Shown in pieces: positions 23,919 to 30,042 of a stretch of 34,621 bases of DNA (position 1 is its first letter; the number at the start of each line of letters is the position of its first letter). The stretch is taken from assembly GCA_004377135.1 (NCBI GenBank), contig SOHS01000176.1, positions 1-34,621 of the forward strand, in the 5' to 3' direction. Under the pieces are notes generated by a model that did not search any database, had not been told where the DNA came from, and saw nothing but the letters and a program-made list of their open reading frames with translations. The translations under genes and the position numbers were made by a program. This stretch comes from Dehalococcoidia bacterium. GTDB lineage: Bacteria > Chloroflexota > Dehalococcoidia > GIF9 > AB-539-J10.

Positions 23919-24170
23919 ATGGCACATAAAAAGGGAGGCGGCAGTACAGGTTATGGGCGGGATAGTCAAGCTAAGCGCTTGGGAGTGAAGAGGTATGGAG
24001 GGGAACAAGTTCGCGCTGGGACTATCCTGGTTCGGCAACGCGGGACTCGTATACTGCCGGGAAGCAATGTTGGCCTGGGGAGAGATTACACCCTCTTTGC
24101 CTTAATAGACGGCTATGTCAAATATGAGCCGGCAACCAGATACAAAAAGAAGGTGAGCGTTTACAAATGA
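23919..24170 (+). CDS. rpmA: 50S ribosomal protein L27
   Basis: 83-residue large-subunit protein that reaches the peptidyl transferase centre. It begins directly MAHKKGGGSTGYGRDS, so there is no Firmicutes-type cleavable N-terminal extension. GTRILPGSNVGLGRDYTLFA follows the family. It starts two bases after rplU and overlaps rpmE by four bases (ATGA). Confidence 0.97.
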   Translation: MAHKKGGGSTGYGRDSQAKRLGVKRYGGEQVRAGTILVRQRGTRILPGSNVGLGRDYTLFALIDGYVKYEPATRYKKKVSVYK

Positions 24171-24370
24171 AGGATAAAATCCATCCTAAGTATTATGAGA
24201 ATACTAAAGTGACTTGCCTTTGTGGTAATACCTTCACTATTGGTTCAACTAAGCCAGAAATCAGGGTAGAAGTATGCGGTAAATGCCACCCCTTTTATAC
24301 GGGTGAACAAAGGATAGTCGACTCTATGGGCAGGGTGGAGCGCTTTAAGAAGCGATACAAGATGAAATGA
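24167..24370 (+). CDS. rpmE: 50S ribosomal protein L31, zinc-binding type
   Basis: 67 residues with four Cys in CLC and CGKC, the zinc-binding C+ form, followed by HPFYTGEQRIVDSMGRVERF. The start overlaps the rpmA stop as ATGA, so translation is coupled. Joining rpmE to rplU-rpmA in one operon is less common than rplU-rpmA alone. Confidence 0.96.
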   Translation: MKDKIHPKYYENTKVTCLCGNTFTIGSTKPEIRVEVCGKCHPFYTGEQRIVDSMGRVERFKKRYKMK

Positions 24371-24634
24371 TGGAATACCTTCAAGTCTCTATTTCCTCAT
24401 GTCAGGTTAGAGGCCTAGGGGTCTGTTATTTCTTGTTGTGACAGCGGCTGTTTGACCGCAGGCAGTGGTTACTTTTAAGCTTACCTTGGGAAACTAGAAA
24501 TTCATTAATCTCTGCTACTTCAGGAGATAAACTTTATATTTTCAGTCATTTCTATCATAATACGATTAGGGATTTTTCATAATGAGACAAGATTGCAACA
24601 TTAGTTTTAGGCAGCTAGGGAGATTGAGGCGCTA
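24371..24634. other. rpmE-DUF1385 spacer, no gene seen
   Basis: 264 bases with no recognisable RNA, ORF or clear terminator. A weak GCGG/CCGC hairpin lies at about 24444-24460. Confidence 0.4.
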
Positions 24635-25531
24635 ATGGAAAAGTCTTTTCATTACGGTGGCCAGGCAGTTATGGAGGGGGTGATGATACGGGGGAGGCAA
24701 GGCGTGGCTATAGCTGTACGCCAGCCCAATGGAGAATTAAACATAGTGAGGCAGCCCCTGGCCAGCATATACAAAGGGAGTCTCAGGGAAATGCCTTTAA
24801 TAAGAGGAATTATCGCTCTCGTTGAAACCCTGGTTTTGGGCACGCGGTCATTACTTCACTCTGCTCAAGTTGCCTCGGCAGAGGAAGGAGGAGAGAAAAT
24901 ACCTACAGCGCTTTTGTGGGGAACCGTAGCCGTAAGCCTTGCTTTGGGTGTAGCCCTCTTCTTCATGGTTCCTCTCTTCGCCACCCGCTACCTTATCGAC
25001 CCTTACATCGGTTCTGCCTTATTGAGTGTTGTCCTTGAGGGACTTATCCGTATTGGCATTTTCATCGCTTACCTCAAATTAATAGGTTTAATGCCTGATA
25101 TTAGGAGAGTCTTTGCTTACCATGGAGCTGAGCATAAGGTGGTGAATGCCTATGAGGCAGGCGTCCCTTTGGAAGTGGAGTCGGTTAAGAATTATTCTAC
25201 TGCCCATGCTCGCTGCGGCACCGCCTTTCTATTCATCGTTCTAATCATAGCTATCTTTGTCTTCGCCCTGGTTGGTCAGCCAGCGCTATGGATACGCATA
25301 CTGTCCCGCATAGCCCTCATCCCGGTTATTGCCGCTATTAGCTATGAAATCATGAAATTCGGGGCAGGCCACATCGATAACAAGGTAGTCCGAGTTCTCC
25401 TGACCCCGGGGCTGATGTTGCAATCTATAACCACCAGGGAACCCGACGATAGCCAACTAGAGACTGCTATATCCGCATTAAACGAAGTCATCGAGATTGA
25501 CCAAACTGCTGACTCTAGTTGCAGTACATAA
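24635..25531 (+). CDS. DUF1385 family membrane protein (YqhQ-like)
   Basis: 298-residue membrane protein of unknown function. The N-terminal FHYGGQAVMEGVMIRG and the central FAYHGAEHKVVNAYEAG with HARCGT are the family hallmarks. Hydrophobic segments lie around 92-115, 122-150, 203-222 and 225-245. In many bacteria this gene sits between rpmE and prfA-prmC; here rpmE precedes it but prfA and prmC do not follow. GAGG lies upstream of the ATG. Confidence 0.88.
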   Translation: MEKSFHYGGQAVMEGVMIRGRQGVAIAVRQPNGELNIVRQPLASIYKGSLREMPLIRGIIALVETLVLGTRSLLHSAQVASAEEGGEKIPTALLWGTVAVSLALGVALFFMVPLFATRYLIDPYIGSALLSVVLEGLIRIGIFIAYLKLIGLMPDIRRVFAYHGAEHKVVNAYEAGVPLEVESVKNYSTAHARCGTAFLFIVLIIAIFVFALVGQPALWIRILSRIALIPVIAAISYEIMKFGAGHIDNKVVRVLLTPGLMLQSITTREPDDSQLETAISALNEVIEIDQTADSSCST

Positions 25532-25539
25532 TACAATTA

Positions 25540-25568
25540 TTGACAGAGTAACACGAATTTGTTATCAT
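25540..25568 (+). promoter_or_regulatory. sigma-70 promoter of the pantothenate operon leader
   Basis: TTGACA (25540-25545), 17-base spacer, TATCAT (25563-25568). The start site should be near 25575, about 130 bases before the terminator and the first gene. Confidence 0.65.
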
Positions 25569-25574
25569 ATAAAA

Positions 25575-25703
25575 TAGCCATTGACCCTTGAGGCAGTGAG
25601 CTAGTGGACTGGGTAGTTAAAAGTCCGCTTGGATCGGCGGTGACCGAGACGGACAAGAGGAGTTGTGTTTGATAACCCTCTCGGTTATGCCGAGAGGGTT
25701 TTT
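25575..25703 (+). ncRNA. structured leader RNA of the pantothenate operon (riboswitch/attenuator candidate)
   Basis: Between promoter and terminator is a structured segment. Hairpin A pairs AGTGGACT (25603-25610) with AGTCCGCT (25622-25629) around an 11-base loop. Hairpin B pairs GTCCGCTTGG (25623-25632) with CCGAG-A-CGGAC (25644-25654): ten pairs with one bulged A, loop 11 bases. A and B share 25623-25629 and exclude each other. AGAGG (25656-25660) can also pair with CCTCT in the terminator's 5' arm. The pan motif, an RNA hairpin with bulged adenosines reported upstream of pantothenate genes in Chloroflexi, Firmicutes and Deltaproteobacteria, is the closest known candidate. I cannot confirm a match. 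Confidence 0.55.
25674..25703 (+). terminator. intrinsic terminator at the end of the leader
   Basis: A perfect 11-base stem AACCCTCTCGG / CCGAGAGGGTT with loop TTATG is followed by T residues to 25703. It ends five bases before the ATG of the next gene, so it should block the operon unless relieved. Its 3' arm also holds GAGGG, the only Shine-Dalgarno-like sequence before that gene. Confidence 0.85.
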
Positions 25704-25708
25704 AATTT

Positions 25709-26677
25709 ATGGTTATGTATGGTGCTATAACGGATGTTCCGGGAATTAAGGTCGGTCATTATACCGATAAGCAGGCAGTAACCGGCTGCACGGTAATACT
25801 TTGTGAGCAAGGGTCTGTGGCCGGCGTTGATGTCAGTGGCTCATCGCCGGGGACCAGGGAAACAGACTTGCTCCAGCCGGGAAATCTGGTGGAAAAGGTT
25901 CAGGCTATCGTTCTCAGCGGGGGCAGCGCCTTCGGTCTGGATGCTGCTACCGGGGTTATGAAATACCTGGAGGAGCGAGGATTTGGTTATGAGACCAGCG
26001 CCGGGAGGGTGCCTATTGTGCCAGCTGCCATTATTTTCGACCTGAATATAGGTGATTCTAAAGTCAGGCCCGGAGCCAATGAGGGTTACCAAGCTTGCCT
26101 AGCTGCTACCGATGGCAAAGTGACTGAGGGGTGCGTTGGCGCCGGCACTGGAGCAACAGTGGGCAAGATTCTCGGTGTGGAACGAGCAATCAAGAGCGGT
26201 CTGGGGACTGCCAGTCAAAAAATAGCCGGAGATATTGTGGTAGCTGCCCTGATAGTGGTAAATGCCGTGGGCGATGTGATTGAACTTGGGACGGGGAAAA
26301 TTCTGGCTGGACCTCGCAAGCCCGACGAAAGCGGATTCTTATCTACATCCGAGCTATGGAAAGGCGAACTTAAAGAAGCGGTTCCGCCTTTTAATACCGT
26401 AATCGGTGTAGTGGCTACCGATGCCAAACTTAGCAAAGCTGAGGCAAGCAAATTGGCCCGCGTGGCCCAGGTTGGTATTGCTCGCACCATTGACCCATGC
26501 CATACCATGTATGATGGCGATGCTTTATTCGTTCTTTCCTCGGGTGATAAGGATGCCGACGTTAATGCTCTGGGGGCAGCGGCTGCTGAGGTTGTCGCCG
26601 AAGCCATAGTTAGAGCAATCCAAAAGGCGGAAACTCTAGCTGGTGTACCAGCGGCTAAGGACATTAGGACATGCTGA
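25709..26677 (+). CDS. P1 family (S58, DmpA/BapA-like) aminopeptidase
   Basis: N-terminal nucleophile hydrolase related to DmpA and beta-peptidyl aminopeptidases; some members release N-terminal beta-alanine. The 322 residues show VPGIKVGHYTD, VLSGGSAFGLDAATGV (about 68-83), GAGTGATVGK and FNTVIGVVATDAKLSKAEA. By analogy to DmpA the self-cleavage point is Asn229-Thr230, Thr230 being the nucleophile. ATG 25709 follows the terminator; ATG 25715 is an alternative. The gene overlaps the next by seven bases and leads the pantothenate operon, whose PanD makes beta-alanine. A link to beta-alanine supply is inference. Confidence 0.85.
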   Translation: MVMYGAITDVPGIKVGHYTDKQAVTGCTVILCEQGSVAGVDVSGSSPGTRETDLLQPGNLVEKVQAIVLSGGSAFGLDAATGVMKYLEERGFGYETSAGRVPIVPAAIIFDLNIGDSKVRPGANEGYQACLAATDGKVTEGCVGAGTGATVGKILGVERAIKSGLGTASQKIAGDIVVAALIVVNAVGDVIELGTGKILAGPRKPDESGFLSTSELWKGELKEAVPPFNTVIGVVATDAKLSKAEASKLARVAQVGIARTIDPCHTMYDGDALFVLSSGDKDADVNALGAAAAEVVAEAIVRAIQKAETLAGVPAAKDIRTC

Positions 26678-27537
26678 AGACAGGCTTTATTGGTGCGGGA
26701 ACGACAGGTACTGCCCTGGCGGTACGGCTTTCTCAAAAGGGATGGCCGGTGGTGGCTGTGTTTAGTCGGACTTTGTCCTCGGCACAGAGGCTGGCCAAAA
26801 GGGTGCCCAACTCCCAGGTTTATCATACGGCTCAGGAACTGGCGGATTTCGCGGAGCTGGTCTTCATTACCACTCCTGATGATGTCATCGCGCAAGTGTG
26901 CAGCCAAGTTCAGTGGCATAAGGGGCAAAGCGTCCTGCATTGCAGCGGCGCTCACTCCGTAGATACTCTGGAATCAGCAAAAAAACATGGGGCGGCTGTT
27001 GGCTCATTTCATCCTTTGCAGACTTTTGCCGACGTTGACCAGGCCATAGCAAACTTGCCTGGCTCCACCTTTGCCCTGGAAGCTGAAGAGCCACTATTAT
27101 CGACTCTAAAGGAGTTAACTCACCTCCTGAATGGCAACTGGGTGGAACTTAAACCCGGGGACAAGGTGTTGTATCACGCAGCCGCCGTTTTCGCCTGTAA
27201 TTATCTGGTGACCCTGGTTAAGCTGGCTCTGGACTTGTGGAAGGACTTCGAAGTATCGCCAAAAGGGGCGACCAGGGCCTTGCTGCCCTTGCTCAGAGGG
27301 ACGCTAAACAACATTGAAAATGTCGGCTTGCCTAACTGCCTCACCGGTCCTGTCGCCCGCGGGGACTTGGGCACTATAGAGAGGCACTTGAGGGCTCTTG
27401 CTGCCAAGAACCCTTCTTTGCTCACTACCTATAAGGAGCTAGGGCTTCAGACTATTCCTGTTGCTTTAGCTAAAGGCAAGGTCGATGAACAGAAGGCAGA
27501 AGAGATGAGAACCTTACTTTCTTTCCAAAGAAAGTAA
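26671..27537 (+). CDS. Rossmann-like/DUF2520 oxidoreductase, probable ketopantoate reductase
   Basis: 288 residues with an N-terminal NAD(P)-binding fold (LKTGFIGAGTTGTALAVRL) and a C-terminal helical DUF2520 part with VGSFHPLQTFAD and HAAAVFACNYL. The overall plan resembles ketopantoate and 6-phosphogluconate-type dehydrogenases. The operon has panD, panB and panC but no panE, so this gene is the natural candidate for reducing 2-dehydropantoate to pantoate. An alternative ketopantoate reductase, PanG, has been described in Francisella; I believe it shares this architecture but could not check. It overlaps the upstream gene by seven bases. Confidence 0.8.
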   Translation: MLKTGFIGAGTTGTALAVRLSQKGWPVVAVFSRTLSSAQRLAKRVPNSQVYHTAQELADFAELVFITTPDDVIAQVCSQVQWHKGQSVLHCSGAHSVDTLESAKKHGAAVGSFHPLQTFADVDQAIANLPGSTFALEAEEPLLSTLKELTHLLNGNWVELKPGDKVLYHAAAVFACNYLVTLVKLALDLWKDFEVSPKGATRALLPLLRGTLNNIENVGLPNCLTGPVARGDLGTIERHLRALAAKNPSLLTTYKELGLQTIPVALAKGKVDEQKAEEMRTLLSFQRK

Positions 27538-27552
27538 GCAAAGAAACTTTGC
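27514..27552. repeat. two adjacent perfect palindromes at the end of the DUF2520 gene
   Basis: TTACTTTCTTT (27514-27524) and AAAGAAAGTAA (27527-27537) form an 11-base perfect stem with a two-base centre, ending exactly at the stop codon. Right after, GCAAAG-AAA-CTTTGC (27538-27552) forms a second hairpin. It resembles a short palindromic repeat that supplies the last codons of the gene. Confidence 0.55.
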
Positions 27553-27568
27553 ACCTAGGGAGGTAAAA

Positions 27569-27964
27569 ATGAGAACTATGCTGAAAAGTAAAATCCACCG
27601 AGCCCGGGTCACTCAAGTCGATTTAGATTATGAAGGCAGTATCACTATTGATCGGTCTCTCATGGAGGCCAGTGACATCTTGCCTTTCGAAAGGGTGGAA
27701 GTGCTGAACGTCAACAATGGAGCCAGGTTCAGCACTTATGCTATCGAAGGTGAGGCGAATTCAGGGGTTATTGGTATCAATGGTGCTGCCGCCAGACTGG
27801 TGGCAAAGGGCGATATAGTTATCATCCTCTCGTATTGCCAGGTTCCTGACGATGAGGCAATCAATATGACCCCCAGCATAGTTCGTGTGGATAGTCAAAA
27901 CAGAATCGTTGAACCTTTGCCTCTGGTTCCTCTCACTAGATGGGAAATAAAAATAGAAGATTAA
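27569..27964 (+). CDS. panD: aspartate 1-decarboxylase
   Basis: Pyruvoyl enzyme making beta-alanine from aspartate for pantothenate. The 131-residue proenzyme has the self-cleavage site Gly23-Ser24 (YEGSITID), with Lys9 and Tyr21 in place, and NGAAARLV. AGGGAGGT precedes the ATG. Third gene of the operon. Confidence 0.96.
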   Translation: MRTMLKSKIHRARVTQVDLDYEGSITIDRSLMEASDILPFERVEVLNVNNGARFSTYAIEGEANSGVIGINGAAARLVAKGDIVIILSYCQVPDDEAINMTPSIVRVDSQNRIVEPLPLVPLTRWEIKIED

Positions 27965-27965
27965 G

Positions 27966-28003
27966 ATGCAAAGACACAGGGCAAAATTCAAGAAGTTTTG
28001 CAT
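27966..28003. other. inverted repeat in the panD-panB spacer
   Basis: ATGCAAA (27966-27972) pairs with TTTGCAT (27997-28003) around 24 bases. It starts two bases after the panD stop and could form an intercistronic stem-loop. No T-run follows. Confidence 0.4.
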
Positions 28004-28040
28004 TTTGAGTTGTCACGTTGATTTTTAAGGAGGTGAAGCC

Positions 28041-28877
28041 ATGAGGGTCACTATCACCGAGATAAGAGAAATGAAGCAGAAGAAAGAAAAGATACCTATG
28101 CTCACCGCTTATGACTACGTGACCGCCAAGATGGTTGACGAAGCTGGTGTGCCTCTGATATTGGTCGGGGATAGCTTGGGGATGGTGATGTTGGGCTATC
28201 AGTCGACCATCCCGGTGACCATGGAGGAGATGATTCATCATACCAAAGCTGTAGTGAGAGGAGCTAAGGAAGCCTTAATAGTAGGCGACATGCCATTTAT
28301 GACCTATCATATCAGCGTCTCCGATGCTTTACATAATGCTGCCAGATTTATTCAGGAAGCGGGGGCGCAGGCGGTGAAGTTGGAGGGGGGCGAGGTCGTC
28401 GCGGAGACAATCAGGCGTCTTGTTAGGTGTGGCATCCCGGTTATGGGGCATATTGGGCTTACTCCGCAGTCCATACATCAGTTGGGAGGGTTTAAGGTGC
28501 GTGGTAAGGGGCTCGAGGAAGCGAGAAAGCTGCTAAACGATGCCCGTATTTTGGAGGAGGCCGGGGCTTTTGCTATCGTTCTGGAATGCACTCCCGCACC
28601 TCTTTCCAAGTTGATTACTCAGAAGCTATCTATCCCGACGATTGGCATCGGGGCCGGACTTGATTGCGATGGCCAAGTCCAGGTAATCAGCGATCTTCTC
28701 GGCCTTTATACTGAATTTGTGCCCAAGCACGCCAAGCAATATGCCAGGTTGGCCGGAGAAATTAAGACTGCTGTTGAAGATTACATATCTGAAATTAAGT
28801 CTCTTAGTTTCCCCACTATGGAGCATAGCTACACCATGGATGAAGGCCTCATCAAGCAGCTAAAGGCTGAAAGTTAG
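28041..28877 (+). CDS. panB: 3-methyl-2-oxobutanoate hydroxymethyltransferase
   Basis: Transfers a hydroxymethyl group from methylene-THF to 2-oxoisovalerate, giving ketopantoate. The 278-residue TIM-barrel protein has LTAYDYVTAKMVDEAG, the Mg-binding VGDSLGMVMLGY, DMPFMTY, KLEGG, MGHIGLTPQSI and IGIGAG. A very strong AAGGAGGTGA precedes the ATG. Four bases separate it from panC. The cofactor ties it to folD, and the 2-oxo acid is also the IlvE substrate. Confidence 0.97.
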   Translation: MRVTITEIREMKQKKEKIPMLTAYDYVTAKMVDEAGVPLILVGDSLGMVMLGYQSTIPVTMEEMIHHTKAVVRGAKEALIVGDMPFMTYHISVSDALHNAARFIQEAGAQAVKLEGGEVVAETIRRLVRCGIPVMGHIGLTPQSIHQLGGFKVRGKGLEEARKLLNDARILEEAGAFAIVLECTPAPLSKLITQKLSIPTIGIGAGLDCDGQVQVISDLLGLYTEFVPKHAKQYARLAGEIKTAVEDYISEIKSLSFPTMEHSYTMDEGLIKQLKAES

Positions 28878-28881
28878 CGGT

Positions 28882-29715
28882 ATGCAGGTAGTAGGGCCTA
28901 TCTTTGAGTTAAGGGCATTAAGGCAGCAACTCAGCGGCACAGTAGGCTTCGTTCCCACTATGGGCTATCTTCACGAAGGTCATCTGGCTTTAGTAAAGCA
29001 GGCCAGGATAGAAAATTCCAACGTTATTGTGAGTATTTACGTCAATCCCACTCAATTTGGCCTCAGGGAAGATTTCGGGGCTTATCCCCGAGAGCTTAAT
29101 CGTGACCTGGAGCTATTGCGGGAAGAGGGGGTGGATATTGTCTTTGTCCCCTCCGATGATGAGATGTACCCACCTGAATTTAGCAGCTGGGTGGATGTGG
29201 AGAAGGTAACCGAGCGACTTGAGGGAGCATCTCGTCCGGGGCATTTCAAGGGCGTAGCCACCGTAGTAGCCAAGCTATTCAACATTGTCCAGCCATCACG
29301 GGCTTACTTCGGACAGAAAGATGCCCAGCAAGTGGTGGTTATTAAGAGAATGGTGGCTGACCTCAACATGGGTATAGAAATCGTAGTTGTACCTACGGTC
29401 AGGGAGAGCGATGGCCTGGCCATGAGCAGCCGCAATATTTACCTCGGCCCCGGGGAGCGCCAGGCAGCTACAGTATTGTTCAAGGCTCTTAATTTAGCTC
29501 AGCAATTATGGTGGGATGGGGAAAAGGATGCTGAAAAGATTCGCCGGCAGATGACCTCACTTATCCAGAAAGAACCCCTAGCTCAAATTGACTATGTCAG
29601 CATTGCTGATGCCGAAACACTGGAAGAATTGAACTTGATCGACCGCCCGGCATTGGCTTCCTTAGCCTTGAGGATAAGGAAAATTCGGTTAATAGATAAC
29701 ATGCCTCTGGAATAA
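28882..29715 (+). CDS. panC: pantothenate synthetase
   Basis: ATP-dependent condensation of pantoate and beta-alanine. The 277-residue enzyme has VPTMGYLHEGHLALV (HIGH-type His), VNPTQFG, YFGQKDAQQ and the SSRN loop in GLAMSSRNIYL. Last recognised gene of the operon, after panB. Confidence 0.97.
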   Translation: MQVVGPIFELRALRQQLSGTVGFVPTMGYLHEGHLALVKQARIENSNVIVSIYVNPTQFGLREDFGAYPRELNRDLELLREEGVDIVFVPSDDEMYPPEFSSWVDVEKVTERLEGASRPGHFKGVATVVAKLFNIVQPSRAYFGQKDAQQVVVIKRMVADLNMGIEIVVVPTVRESDGLAMSSRNIYLGPGERQAATVLFKALNLAQQLWWDGEKDAEKIRRQMTSLIQKEPLAQIDYVSIADAETLEELNLIDRPALASLALRIRKIRLIDNMPLE

Positions 29716-29723
29716 GTGCCTCA

Positions 29724-29921
29724 GTGTATCATTGCGTGGCTCTTATTAGCTTAAATTCCCTTGAGTTCAAGTTATTCGTACTTCTACCCAATTCACCCGC
29801 GTTAAACGACTATGTGGAGCGAGTACACCTGACCCATCGTCTTTGTCAATCTCTGGGCTACCCCATGCCTCAGGAGTGCCTTGAGTGCTATTTGCAAAAA
29901 AAGGAGGCGATGCGTCATTAA
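29724..29921 (+). CDS. hypothetical small protein after panC
   Basis: 65 codons from GTG, nine bases after the panC stop. The C-terminal half has three Cys (LCQSLGYPMPQECLECYL). There is no Shine-Dalgarno and no family that I recognise. It could be a real small protein at the end of the pan operon or a chance frame. Confidence 0.3.
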   Translation: MYHCVALISLNSLEFKLFVLLPNSPALNDYVERVHLTHRLCQSLGYPMPQECLECYLQKKEAMRH

Positions 29922-29942
29922 GGTACTGGACGAGGACAGGTA

Positions 29943-29973
29943 TTGGCAGAAGTAATCAGGTAAATGGTATTAT
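29943..29973 (+). promoter_or_regulatory. candidate promoter of the PAS kinase gene
   Basis: TTGGCA (29943-29948), 19-base spacer, extended -10 TGGTATTAT (29965-29973). The 10-mer ATGGTATTAT also precedes the response regulator gene on the other strand. The remaining spacer to 30042 holds a TACCG/CGGTA hairpin and the AAGGAGA ribosome site. Confidence 0.4.
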
Positions 29974-30042
29974 TTCCAGTGACATGGCAGCCTTAAGCTA
30001 GGGGGATGTTACCGGCAAGAAAACGGTACGTAAGGAGATATA

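Noticed and set aside
26215..26955. 246-codon minus-strand frame
   Set aside because: Antisense to the P1 peptidase and DUF2520 genes, Ser/Ala/Thr-rich shadow of GC-biased codons, no ribosome site.
27966..28003. terminator after panD
   Set aside because: The stem is only seven bases with a 24-base loop and no T-run; panB follows with a strong ribosome site in the same operon.
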